Assembly: GCA_009377645.1 (NCBI GenBank)
Contig: WHTQ01000008.1
Span: 27,999-91,998 of the forward strand
Direction of reading: 5' to 3'
DNA: 64,000 nucleotides
DNA from: Micromonosporaceae bacterium
Lineage (GTDB): Bacteria > Actinomycetota > Actinomycetes > Mycobacteriales > Micromonosporaceae
The notes beneath the pieces are model-generated. The model did no database searches, was not told the DNA's origin, and saw only the letters and a list, made by a program, of their open reading frames with translations. Positions within the stretch are counted from its first letter, which is position 1. Every line of letters begins with the position of its first letter. This document shows positions 43,208-51,989 of the stretch, piece by piece. Both the position numbers and the translations under genes were made by a program.

Positions 43208-44172
43208 CCGGACCGGCGCCCGCCCGGTGCCGCGACGGCGGGGCGGCCGGACCGGACGGCGATCTTCCACAGTGGTTCACCGCCGCGGTCACGGCCCCAC
43301 CCGAGGCCGGGACCGTCAGCGTGCGAGGCTGCCGGATCTCGTACCTGGCCTGGGGCGACTACCACGACCCGGTACTTGCGCTGGTGCACGGCGGTGCCGC
43401 ACACGCGCACTGGTGGTCGCACGTCGGCCCGCTGCTCGCCACCGGGCGCCGGGTCGTCGCTCTCGACCTGTCCGGCCACGGCGACTCCGGCTGGCGCGAG
43501 CAGTACGACATGGCGACCTGGGCGGCTGAGGTGCTGGCCGTCGTGGCGGCGGCCGGGTCGAGCCGGCGACCCGCGGTCGTCGTCGGCCACTCGATGGGTG
43601 GCCTCGTGACGATGACGGCGGCCGCTCTGCTCGGCGAGGACATCCAGGCGGCGGTCATCCTGGACGCCTCGATCCTGCATCCCGACCCGGAGTCCTATGA
43701 GGCCCGCCGGCGGCGGGTGTTCCGTCGGCCGAAGGTCTACCCGGACCTCACCACCGCGCTGGCCCACTTCTCGCTAGTTCCGCGGCAGCCCGTGGTCAAC
43801 CCATGGCTGCTGGACCGGGTCGGGCGGGACAGCCTGCGGCAGCGCCCGGACGGATGGACGTGGAAGTTCGACCCGCGCGTCTTCAGCCGCCGCACCCCCG
43901 CGCGGTCGGAGGAGCTCGCGCCGACGCTGGCCAGCGCGCGCTGCCCGGTGGCGATCGTCACCGGCGAGTGTTCCAGCGTGGTGAGCGACTCGACGATCGC
44001 CAACATGGTCGCCCTGCTGGCGGGTGCGCCAACCGGCACGGCCGACGTGCCCGTGGTGCAGGTCCCGGCCGCTCATCACCACCTGATGCTCGACCAGCCG
44101 GTGGCGACCATCGCGGCGCTGCGTACCCTGCTTGGCGTGTGGGAGCCCACCCGCGGCCCCCGGTTCACTTAA
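43204..44172 (+). CDS. Alpha/beta hydrolase
   Basis: The 322-aa product has an alpha/beta-hydrolase core: oxyanion region LVHGGAAHAHWW, nucleophile elbow VVGHSMGGLV (Ser about residue 131), acid in VTGECSS and catalytic His in PAAHHHLMLDQ. It is most like C-C or ester hydrolases of catabolic pathways. The GTG overlaps the stop of the OCH-like gene (GTGA), so it ends the ligase-to-hydrolase operon. A lactone or ring-fission product is a plausible substrate (inference). Its 3' end overlaps the convergent Nudix gene by eight bases. Confidence 0.85.
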   Translation: MTGPAPARCRDGGAAGPDGDLPQWFTAAVTAPPEAGTVSVRGCRISYLAWGDYHDPVLALVHGGAAHAHWWSHVGPLLATGRRVVALDLSGHGDSGWREQYDMATWAAEVLAVVAAAGSSRRPAVVVGHSMGGLVTMTAAALLGEDIQAAVILDASILHPDPESYEARRRRVFRRPKVYPDLTTALAHFSLVPRQPVVNPWLLDRVGRDSLRQRPDGWTWKFDPRVFSRRTPARSEELAPTLASARCPVAIVTGECSSVVSDSTIANMVALLAGAPTGTADVPVVQVPAAHHHLMLDQPVATIAALRTLLGVWEPTRGPRFT

Positions 44173-44656
44173 CCACCAGCTGACCGTTCGCCTCGAAGCT
44201 GGCGAGGTCGGCGAGCGTCTCGGCCACCGTCCGGGACAGCGGCTCCGGTGGCTCGGCGGCGGGGAAGAACCCGGCATCGGTGGTTTCGTCGGTCGCCCGG
44301 ACCAGCTCTCCGTGCCACTTGTCGGCCCGGAACAGCACCACGAAATGCTGGTACGTGTCGCCGAACATGTTCGCGCTGGTGTACGCGGGCCCGGTGTGCA
44401 GCGCGAACGGGGTCAGCTCCGCGGCCCGCAGCCCGGTCTCCTCCCACAGCTCCCGGCTGGCGCAGTCGGCGACCGACTCGCCCAGCTCCATCGCGCCGGC
44501 CGGCACCGACCAGACCCCGTTGTCCGCCCGCTGGATCAGCAGCACCCGGCCGGCCTCGTCGCGCGCCACCACCCGGGTCGCGGTGAGCAGCAGGGTGCGG
44601 TCGCCGGCCAGGGCCCGGAGCTGGCCGAAGTAGGAGTCGCTCCACGAGAGGGTCAT
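44165..44656 (-). CDS. Nudix hydrolase
   Basis: The 163-aa product contains a complete Nudix box: GAMELGESVADCASRELWEE followed by TGL (about residues 53-75), with the REL-WEE residues binding Mg2+. It hydrolyses a nucleoside diphosphate-linked compound of unknown identity. The ATG at 44656 is preferred; an upstream TTG would add 15 residues. It is convergent with the alpha/beta hydrolase and marks the end of the catabolic region. Confidence 0.87.
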   Translation of the reverse strand: MTLSWSDSYFGQLRALAGDRTLLLTATRVVARDEAGRVLLIQRADNGVWSVPAGAMELGESVADCASRELWEETGLRAAELTPFALHTGPAYTSANMFGDTYQHFVVLFRADKWHGELVRATDETTDAGFFPAAEPPEPLSRTVAETLADLASFEANGQLVVK

Positions 44657-44764
44657 GGCCGCCAGCTTCTCACGGCGTGGGGATAGCGCCACCGAGGCCA
44701 AAGGTACTAGGTTGAGATCTTGGTAATTGCGGAGGCAACTTCCAGCTTTCTCCTAGGAGGGCAC

Positions 44765-45175
44765 ATGGACGTCCTAATCCTGATCGGCCGGATCCTGTTC
44801 GTGGCGCTGTTCCTCGCGTCGGCCTGGAGCCACTTCTCCCAGGCCAAGACAATGACGGGGTACGCGCAGAGCCGGGGTGTGCCGGTGCCGGGGCCGGCGG
44901 TGCTGGGCGGTGGGGTGCTGCTCGCGCTCGGTGGGCTGAGCGTCCTGCTGGGGATCTGGCCGGACCTGGGGGCGCTGCTGCTGGTCATCTTCCTGGTGCC
45001 GACCGCCGTTGTGATGCACGGCTTCTGGCGGGAGTCCGACCCGCAGGCCAGGCAGAACGAGATGATCCAGTTCATGAAGGACCTCGGCCTCGCCGGGGCG
45101 GCCCTGATGCTGCTGGGGCTGTTCGCCACCGCGGGCGACGAGGTCGGTCTGACGATCACCGGACCGCTGTTCTGA
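44765..45175 (+). CDS. DoxX-family membrane protein
   Basis: The 136-aa product has four membrane helices (about residues 3-22, 42-64, 67-88 and 104-126) and the DoxX landmarks ILFVALFLASAWSHFSQ and VVMHGFW. Family members form membrane oxidoreductase or thiosulfate:quinone complexes, but most are uncharacterised. An ideal AGGAGGGCAC precedes the ATG. It is followed by a strong hairpin terminator shared with ku. Confidence 0.83.
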   Translation: MDVLILIGRILFVALFLASAWSHFSQAKTMTGYAQSRGVPVPGPAVLGGGVLLALGGLSVLLGIWPDLGALLLVIFLVPTAVVMHGFWRESDPQARQNEMIQFMKDLGLAGAALMLLGLFATAGDEVGLTITGPLF

Positions 45176-45206
45176 GCCACCCCCGGCGGCCGAGTACGAC
45201 GGACCC

Positions 45207-45247
45207 TGGACGCTGATGGCCCCGTTGGCGGGGGCCATCAGCGTCCA
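45207..45247. terminator. Bidirectional hairpin terminator between doxX and ku
   Basis: Perfect 17-base arms (TGGACGCTGATGGCCCC and its complement) enclose a seven-base loop. The genes on both sides converge on it. It lacks a T-run, as is common in high-GC actinobacteria. Confidence 0.75.
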
Positions 45248-45253
45248 GCGCCG

Positions 45254-46297
45254 TCAGGCGGACCGGCTGGCCTTGGCAGGCGCCTTCTTCGCGGTCTTCT
45301 GGGCAGGCTTCGGGCCGGCCTTCGGGCCGGCCTTCGGGCCGGCCTTCGGAGCGGCCTTCGAGGTGCTCTTCGATGAGGCGGCCTTCGAGGCGGCCTGCTT
45401 GGCCGGCGCCGCCGGCTGCTTCGTGGCCGCGCCCTTGCTCGCCCTGCTCGCCTTGGCGGACTTCGCGGCCGTGATCGGGGTGGGCTCGACCGGCTCCCCC
45501 TCCTCGTCGCCCGCGCCCGGTTCCCGGGCGGACTGTGCCCGCTCCACCGACGCGCGCAGGGCCGCCATCAGGTCGACCGCGGCCGGGGCCTCCTCCGGCT
45601 CCGGTGGCGCCGCGATCTCGCGGCCCTCGACCTTGGCCTCGATCACCTCCTGCAGCGCCTCCCGGTAGTCGTCGGTGTAGGCCGAGCCGTCGAAGTCGCC
45701 GGTCATCGAGTCGATCAGGGACGCCGCCATCGCCAGCTCCGGCCCCCGCGCCTCGACCGCCTCGTCCAGGAACGCGAACTCCGGCTCCCGTACCTCGTCC
45801 GGCCACAGCATGGTGTTCAGCACCAGCACCCCCTCGCGTACCCGCAAGGTGGCCAGCTGCTCCCGCTGCCGCATCGCAATCTTGACGATCGCCACCCGCT
45901 CGCTGTCGGCTAGCGCGTCCCGCAGCAGCACGTACGGCTTGGTGGCGGTGCCCTCCGGCTCCAGGTAGTAGGCCTTGTTGAACAGAATCGGGTCGATCTG
46001 GACCGCCGGGACGAACTCAAGCACATCGATCGCACGGGAGGTCGACAGGGGCAGCCCCTCGAAGTCCTCGTCGGTCAGCACCACGATCTCGCCGCCGCCG
46101 ACGTCGTACCCCTTGGCGATGTCGTCGAACCCGACCTGCTCCCCGCACACCGAGCACACCCGCTGGTAGCGGATCCGCCCCCCGTCCTCCCGGTGGACCT
46201 GATGGAACCGGATGCTCTTCTCGTCGGTGGCGGAGTAGAGCTTCACCGCGATCGACACCAGCCCGAACGAGACCGCGCCCTTCCAGATCGCCCGCAT
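45254..46297 (-). CDS. ku: Ku protein of non-homologous end joining
   Basis: Bacterial Ku forms a homodimer that rings DNA ends and recruits LigD. The 347-aa product opens MRAIWKGAVSFGLVSIAVKLY, here shown in part, and has the CSVC zinc-knuckle-like segment, VVLTDEDFEGL, and the core to about residue 250. The C-terminal ~95 residues form a Lys/Ala-rich basic tail with three GPKA units (12-base tandem repeats), like the DNA-binding extended tails of actinobacterial Ku. The start has GGGAGGTGTCGGC. It is divergent from ligD with only 37 bases between. Confidence 0.94.
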   Translation of the reverse strand: MRAIWKGAVSFGLVSIAVKLYSATDEKSIRFHQVHREDGGRIRYQRVCSVCGEQVGFDDIAKGYDVGGGEIVVLTDEDFEGLPLSTSRAIDVLEFVPAVQIDPILFNKAYYLEPEGTATKPYVLLRDALADSERVAIVKIAMRQREQLATLRVREGVLVLNTMLWPDEVREPEFAFLDEAVEARGPELAMAASLIDSMTGDFDGSAYTDDYREALQEVIEAKVEGREIAAPPEPEEAPAAVDLMAALRASVERAQSAREPGAGDEEGEPVEPTPITAAKSAKASRASKGAATKQPAAPAKQAASKAASSKSTSKAAPKAGPKAGPKAGPKPAQKTAKKAPAKASRSA

Positions 46298-46334
46298 GCC
46301 GACACCTCCCTGCTGACCAGTCTGGCACAGTGAA

Positions 46335-48224
46335 ATGGTGCCGATCTCTCCGATGCTGGCGGTGACCGGCCCGCTGCCGACCGGCGCGGGGTGGTCATAT
46401 GAGCTGAAATGGGACGGCGTACGCGCGGTGGCGGTGATCCGGGGCGGGAAGGTGCGGCTGTACGCGCGGTCCGGCGCGGAGATCACGATCGCGTACCCGG
46501 AGCTGGCGGCCCTGGCTGAGGCCGCCTCCGAGACGGTGCTGGATGGTGAGGTGGTGGTCCTGGACGCCGCCGGCCGGCCCTCGTTCCAGGCGCTCGCCGA
46601 GCGGATGCACGTGCGGGACCGGGGCCGGGCGGCCCAGCTCGCCGCCACCGTCCCGATCACCTACATGATCTTTGACCTGCTGGCGAAGGGTGGGACCGAC
46701 CTGACCGGAGCGCCGTACGAGCAGCGCCGGGCGGCGCTGGAGCGGCTGGCGCCGGCCGGCCCGCACTGGCTGGTGCCGCCCCGGTTCACCGACGGGACGG
46801 CCACCCTCGCCGCCGCCGAGGAGCACTCCCTGGAGGGGGTGGTGGCCAAGCGGCTCGGGTCGGTCTACCGCCCCGGCCTCCGGTCTCCCGACTGGATCAA
46901 GGTGAAGCGGGACCAGACCGGGGACTTCGTGATCGGCGGTTGGCGGCCGGGGGAGCGCAAGCTGGGCGCGTTGCTGGTCGGCACGCCGGCCGGCGGGGGA
47001 GGGCTGGAGTTCCGGGGGCGGGTCGGGGGTGGGATCGGCGGCGCCGCCGAGCGGGCGCTGCTGGCGGCGCTGGAGCCGTTGCGGGTCGACACCTCACCGT
47101 TCGTGGACGAGCTGGCCCGGGCCGACGCGGCCGAGGCCCGATGGGTGCGCCCGGAGCTGGTGGTGGAGGTGAAGTACGGGCAGCGCACGCCGGACGGCCG
47201 GCTCCGGTTCCCGCGGTTCGTGCGGCTGCGGCCGGACAAGTCCCCCGAAGAGTGTGGGCCGGAGCTGCCCGCCGGGTCTACCCCGCCGCCACCCGCCGCG
47301 GCGCCTGCCCCGCCGCCGCCGGGCGGGCCGGTCGACCCGGGGACCCGGGTGCGGGTCGGCGAGCGGAACCTGGAGCTGTCCAACCTGGACAAGGTGCTGT
47401 ACCCGGTGGCCGGGTTCACCAAGGGCGAGGTGATCGACTACTACACCCGGGTGGCGCCGGTGCTGCTGCCGCACCTGCGGGACCGGCCGCTGACCCGGAT
47501 CCGGTTCCCGAACGGGGTCGCGGCGGCGTCGTTCTTCGAGAAGAACGCACCGGCCGGTACGCCGCGCTGGGTGCGCACCGAGACGCTGCCGGTCCCCGGG
47601 TCCTCCACCGGCCGGGAGACCCTCGACTTCGTGATCGCCGACGACCTGCCCACCCTGGTGTGGCTGGCCAACCTGGCCGCCCTGGAGCTGCACACTCCGC
47701 AGTGGAAGGTCGGCTCGGCCGGGCCGGACCTGCTGGTGGTCGACCTCGATCCCGGGCCGCCGGCCGGGCTGGCCGAATGCGCGCAGGTGGCGCTGGTGCT
47801 GCGGGAGCGGCTGGCCGCCGACGGGCTGACCGCGGTCGCGAAGACCTCCGGCCGCAAGGGGATGCAGCTCTACTGCCCGATCGCCGCTAGCCAGAGCGCC
47901 GAGGTGGTCTCCGGCTATGTGAAGCGGGTGGCCGGTGAGCTGTCCCGGGCCGACCCGCGGCGGGTCACCGCCACCATGACCAAGCGGCTGCGGTCCGGCA
48001 AGGTGTTCATCGACTGGAGCCAGAACGCCGCCGCGAAGACCACGGTCGCGCCCTACTCGCTGCGTGCCGAGCCGACTCCGTCGGTGTCCACCCCGCTCAC
48101 CTGGGATGAGGTGGAGGCGGGCCGGGTGCGGCGGTTCACGCCGCCCGAGGCCCTGGCGAGGGTGACCGAGCTCGGCGACCTGCTCGCTGGCCTGGCCGAC
48201 GGAGGACCCTCGGTACCCGAGTAG
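46335..48224 (+). CDS. ligD: Non-homologous end-joining ligase LigD (ligase plus polymerase domains)
   Basis: The 629-aa product joins broken DNA ends with Ku. The N-terminal ATP-dependent ligase domain has the adenylated Lys in LKWDGVRAV (about residues 24-32), DGEVVVLD and VVAKRLGSVYRPG plus an OB-fold. A Pro-rich linker (about 315-335) leads to the C-terminal LigPol primase/polymerase domain with VVDLDPGPP carrying the catalytic Asp pair and SGRKGMQLYCPI. The nuclease domain found in some LigD proteins is missing. The ATG has no Shine-Dalgarno and lies very near the presumed transcription start, so translation may be leaderless. Confidence 0.93.
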   Translation: MVPISPMLAVTGPLPTGAGWSYELKWDGVRAVAVIRGGKVRLYARSGAEITIAYPELAALAEAASETVLDGEVVVLDAAGRPSFQALAERMHVRDRGRAAQLAATVPITYMIFDLLAKGGTDLTGAPYEQRRAALERLAPAGPHWLVPPRFTDGTATLAAAEEHSLEGVVAKRLGSVYRPGLRSPDWIKVKRDQTGDFVIGGWRPGERKLGALLVGTPAGGGGLEFRGRVGGGIGGAAERALLAALEPLRVDTSPFVDELARADAAEARWVRPELVVEVKYGQRTPDGRLRFPRFVRLRPDKSPEECGPELPAGSTPPPPAAAPAPPPPGGPVDPGTRVRVGERNLELSNLDKVLYPVAGFTKGEVIDYYTRVAPVLLPHLRDRPLTRIRFPNGVAAASFFEKNAPAGTPRWVRTETLPVPGSSTGRETLDFVIADDLPTLVWLANLAALELHTPQWKVGSAGPDLLVVDLDPGPPAGLAECAQVALVLRERLAADGLTAVAKTSGRKGMQLYCPIAASQSAEVVSGYVKRVAGELSRADPRRVTATMTKRLRSGKVFIDWSQNAAAKTTVAPYSLRAEPTPSVSTPLTWDEVEAGRVRRFTPPEALARVTELGDLLAGLADGGPSVPE

Positions 48225-48428
48225 TCGCGGCTTGTGTCGATGGCTGATGCCTGATTGCCCGAACGGACGGCAACCGGCGAAACTCGCAAACTACCGTTGA
48301 CGATCCCGGCCGCCCGGGATTGCGATCTGCACGTACATCGATCTGCCATCGGCACTCATTGAGGCCTCGCGGGGGGGCCGGAGCACGGGCACATCGGTTC
48401 GGGGCCTCCTATCCCTGGAGGTATCGCA

Positions 48429-50717
48429 GTGAACAAGCACCGAGCCGGCGGCCGCCGGCACAGGTTGCTCGTGGTGGGGTTCGCAGTCGCACTGGTCGCC
48501 GCCGGCACCGGGGTGACCAGCTCTGCCAACGCCCAGCCCACCCCGGCCAGCCTCCCCTTTGAGGTGCAGAGCCTGGACGGGAGCGGCAACAACCAGACCA
48601 ACCCGACCTGGGGACAGGTCGGCAACGACTACTCGCGGGTCGGCCCGGCCACCTATGCGGACGGCCTGAGCGAGCCGGTCGCCGGCCCGGACCCGCGGTC
48701 GGTGAGCAACCGGATCGTGAACGACATTCACCAGAACCTTTTCTCGGAACGCAACGTCACCCAGTGGGGCTTCGCCTGGGGCCAGTTCCTGGACCACAGC
48801 TTCGGGCTGCGGCTCGGGGCGGAGTCGATCGACCCGCCGGGGGAGGACGCACCGCTCCCGTTCGACCCGGACGACCCGCTGGAGGAGTTCGAGAACGACC
48901 TCGGCGTGATCGGGTTCAGCCGCTCCACGGCGTCCCCGGGCACCGGCGTGACCACCCCCCGGGAACAGGTCAACGTGGTCAGCTCGTACGTCGATGGCTG
49001 GGCGGTCTACGGCGGCACCGACGAGCGGCTGGAGTGGCTCCGGGAGGGGCCGGTCGACGGCGACCTGAGCAACAACGGCGCCCGGCTGCTGCTGCCGGAC
49101 GAGTTCCTGCCCCGGCAGGACGTTCGCGGTGCGCCGGGCGACGCGCCGTTCGCCGAGATCGGCGGGCGGCTGCTCGGGCAGCCCGGCCGGGCGGCGGTGG
49201 CCGGCGACGTGCGGGCCAACGAGAACCAGGCGCTGACCGCCGTGCACACGCTGTTCGCCCGGGAGCACAACCGGATCGCGGACAGCCTGCCGGACTCGTT
49301 GACCGAGCAGGAGAAGTTCGAGATCGCCCGGCGGGTGGTGATCGCCGAGCAGCAGCACATCACGTATAACGAGTTCCTGCCCGCGCTCGGGGTCACGCTG
49401 CCCGCGTACACCGGCTATGACCCGACCGTCAACACCGATCTGAGCAACGAGTTCGCGGCGACCGGCTACCGCGGGCACAGCTTCATCCACGGCGAGATCG
49501 AGGTGGCGACGGAGCTTTCCCGGTACACCCCGGAGGACCTGGCGGCGCTGGAGGAGCTCGGGGTCGAGCTGATCATCGAGGGCGACGAGATCGAGATCGT
49601 GATCCCGCTCAACCTGGCCTTCTTCAACCCGGACCTGGTGGAGCTGGTCGGCCTCGGCCCGCTGGCGCAGGGGCTGGGCCTGGAGCCGCAGTACAAGAAC
49701 GACGAGCAAATCGACAACCAGCTGCGCAGCGTGCTGTTCCAGATCCCGGTGCCGGGCAACGAAGGCTGCCTGGACGGGCCGGACCTGCCGCAGTGCTTCG
49801 ACGGCGTGGTCGACCTGGGCGCGATCGACATCGCCCGCGGCCGGGACCACGGCGTCCCGCTCCACAATGACCTGCGGGAGGCGTACGGGTTGCCGCGGCT
49901 CAGCTCGTTCACGGAGCTCACCGGCGAGGACACCGAGGAGTTCCCGCCCGGGCTCGGGATCGACGACCCGGCCAGCCTGGAGTTCGTCGAGCTGCGCGAC
50001 ATCGACGGTAACGTGATCGACCCGGCCGACGAGGAGGCGGTGGAAGGGGAGGCGCGGTTCGCCACCCGGGCCACCACGCTGGCCGCCCGGCTGAAGGCTG
50101 TCTACGGATCGGTCGACAATCTGGACGGGTTCATCGGGATGCTCGCCGAGCCGCACCTACCGGGCTCCGAGTTCAGCGAGCTGCAGCTGGCGATCTGGAC
50201 CCGCGAGTTCACCAACCTGCGGGACGGGGACCGGTTCTTCTACGGCAACGACCCAGGTCTGACCGAGCTAGGCTGGTTCTTCGGGCTGGACTTCCGGCGC
50301 ACGCTGGCCGACGTTATCGCCGACAACACCGACATCCCGGCCGCGGACCTGAACGACAACGTGTTCCTGGCCGCGGAGGTGGCCGGTGAGGCCACCTGCC
50401 ACATCGAGTACGACGTGGCGTCGCAGTGGACCGGCGCGTTCCACACCAACCTGCGGATCACCAACACCTCCGACCAGCCGCTCGATGGCTGGGAGCTGGC
50501 CTGGCAGTTCCGCACCGGCCAGCAGGTCAACAACGGCTGGAACGGAGTCTTCGAGCAGGACGGCCCGGAGGTGACCGTCACCAACGCGTCCTGGAACGCC
50601 CGGATCGAACCCGGCGCCGCCTTGGACGGAGTCGGGTTCATCGGCGGATGGGACAACGCCACCAACGCACAAGCCACCCACTTCACCGTGAACGGGGCCC
50701 GCTGCACCCGCGGCTGA
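48429..50717 (+). CDS. Secreted animal-type haem peroxidase fused to a CBM2 domain
   Basis: The 762-aa product has a Sec signal peptide (about residues 1-36) and an animal-haem-peroxidase domain (about 37-640): distal His in WGQFLDHSF, catalytic Arg in FAREHNRIAD, proximal His in GYRGHSFIHGE and IARGRDHGVP. A C-terminal carbohydrate-binding module family 2 (about 655-762) has paired cysteines (TCHIEY and GARCTRG) and conserved Trp residues for cellulose or chitin. It probably makes oxidants at a polysaccharide surface. GGAGG precedes the GTG. No partner gene is near. The 204 bases before it contain nothing I can name. Confidence 0.88.
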   Translation: MNKHRAGGRRHRLLVVGFAVALVAAGTGVTSSANAQPTPASLPFEVQSLDGSGNNQTNPTWGQVGNDYSRVGPATYADGLSEPVAGPDPRSVSNRIVNDIHQNLFSERNVTQWGFAWGQFLDHSFGLRLGAESIDPPGEDAPLPFDPDDPLEEFENDLGVIGFSRSTASPGTGVTTPREQVNVVSSYVDGWAVYGGTDERLEWLREGPVDGDLSNNGARLLLPDEFLPRQDVRGAPGDAPFAEIGGRLLGQPGRAAVAGDVRANENQALTAVHTLFAREHNRIADSLPDSLTEQEKFEIARRVVIAEQQHITYNEFLPALGVTLPAYTGYDPTVNTDLSNEFAATGYRGHSFIHGEIEVATELSRYTPEDLAALEELGVELIIEGDEIEIVIPLNLAFFNPDLVELVGLGPLAQGLGLEPQYKNDEQIDNQLRSVLFQIPVPGNEGCLDGPDLPQCFDGVVDLGAIDIARGRDHGVPLHNDLREAYGLPRLSSFTELTGEDTEEFPPGLGIDDPASLEFVELRDIDGNVIDPADEEAVEGEARFATRATTLAARLKAVYGSVDNLDGFIGMLAEPHLPGSEFSELQLAIWTREFTNLRDGDRFFYGNDPGLTELGWFFGLDFRRTLADVIADNTDIPAADLNDNVFLAAEVAGEATCHIEYDVASQWTGAFHTNLRITNTSDQPLDGWELAWQFRTGQQVNNGWNGVFEQDGPEVTVTNASWNARIEPGAALDGVGFIGGWDNATNAQATHFTVNGARCTRG

Positions 50718-50735
50718 CCCCACGTCTCCGCTGAG

Positions 50736-50773
50736 GACCGGCGCCGGTCAGCGGGTGTGACCGGCGCCGGTCA
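50736..50773. terminator. Twin GACCGGCGCCGGTC palindromes between convergent genes
   Basis: The same 14-base perfect palindrome occurs at 50736-50749 and 50759-50772, nine bases apart; the second includes the end of proA. Each can form a hairpin, or the two can pair with each other. Terminator function for the peroxidase and proA transcripts is likely but unproven. Confidence 0.5.
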
Positions 50774-51989
50774 CCACATACTTGGTGGAGGTCAGCTCCG
50801 GCAGGCCCATCGGGCCGCGGGCATGCAGCTTCTGAGTGGAGATCCCGATCTCGGCCCCGAACCCGAACTCCCCCCCGTCGGTGAACCGGGTGGAGGCGTT
50901 GACCAGCACCGCCGCCGAGTCCACCCGGGCGGTGAACTCCCGGGCCGCGGCCGCCGAGTCGGTGACGATCGCCTCCGAGTGCCCGGAGCCGTACCACGCG
51001 ATGTGCGTCACCGCCGCGTCCAGCGAGTCCACCACCGCCGCCGAGATGTCCAGCGACAGGTATTCGGTCGAGAAGTCCTGCTCGGTGGCCGGGAGCACCC
51101 GCTCGCCGTACTGCCGGACCCGCTCGTCACCGTGGACGGTCACCCCCGCGCCGGCCAGCGCGGACAGCGCCCGGGGCAGGAACGCCGGCGCCACCGCCTC
51201 GTGCACCAGCAGCGACTCGGCCGCGTTGCACACGCTCGGCCGCTGGGTCTTCGCGTTGAGCAGGATCTCCAGCGCCATGTCCAGGTCGGCATGGGCGTCC
51301 ACATAGACGTGACAGTTGCCGATCCCGGTCTCGATCACCGGCACCGTCGACTCCTCCACCACGGACTGGATCAGCGACGCTCCACCGCGCGGGATCAACA
51401 CGTCGACCAGACCGCGCGCCCGCATCAGCTGCTTGGCGGAGTCGCGGCTGCTCGAGTCCAGCAGCTGCACGGCATCGGCCGGCAGCCCGGCGGTGGCCAG
51501 CGCGTCCCGCAGCACCGCCACCAGGGCGGCGTTCGAGCGGGCGGCCGACGACGAGCCGCGCAGCAGCACCGCATTGCCGGACTTGAGACAGATCCCGGCC
51601 GCGTCGACAGTCACGTTCGGACGGCCCTCGTAGATGATGCCGATCACCCCGAACGGGACCCGGACCTCGTGCAGCTGCAGGCCGTTGGCCAGCGTCGAGC
51701 CGCGCACCACCTCGCCGACCGGGTCCGGCAGCGCGGCCATCTGGCGCAGCGCGTCGGCCGCGTCGGCCACCCGCGCCTGGCTCAGCGCGAGCCGGTCCCG
51801 CATCGCCTCCGGCGCGCCGGAGGTCTGCGCGGCGGCCAGGTCCTGCTGGTTGCCGACCAGCACCTCGGCGGTCCGTGCCAGCAGGGCGTCGGCCATCGCG
51901 TGCAGCCCGGCGTCCTTGACGGCGCGGGTGGCCAGCGCCAGCGCGCCGGCCGCCACCCGCGCCCGCTGCGCCGGCTGGTGGATGTTCAT
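50748..51989 (-). CDS. proA: Glutamate-5-semialdehyde dehydrogenase (gamma-glutamyl phosphate reductase)
   Basis: This is the second step of proline synthesis: NADPH reduction of gamma-glutamyl phosphate. The 413-aa product has the aldehyde-dehydrogenase fold: [32 protein letters not shown], the catalytic Cys in [13 protein letters not shown], and a C-terminal [17 protein letters not shown]. The ATG is one base into the proB stop, with GGGAGG six bases upstream; a GTG three bases earlier is less well spaced. proBA form a coupled minus-strand operon. Confidence 0.95.
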   Translation of the reverse strand: MNIHQPAQRARVAAGALALATRAVKDAGLHAMADALLARTAEVLVGNQQDLAAAQTSGAPEAMRDRLALSQARVADAADALRQMAALPDPVGEVVRGSTLANGLQLHEVRVPFGVIGIIYEGRPNVTVDAAGICLKSGNAVLLRGSSSAARSNAALVAVLRDALATAGLPADAVQLLDSSSRDSAKQLMRARGLVDVLIPRGGASLIQSVVEESTVPVIETGIGNCHVYVDAHADLDMALEILLNAKTQRPSVCNAAESLLVHEAVAPAFLPRALSALAGAGVTVHGDERVRQYGERVLPATEQDFSTEYLSLDISAAVVDSLDAAVTHIAWYGSGHSEAIVTDSAAAAREFTARVDSAAVLVNASTRFTDGGEFGFGAEIGISTQKLHARGPMGLPELTSTKYVVTGAGHTR

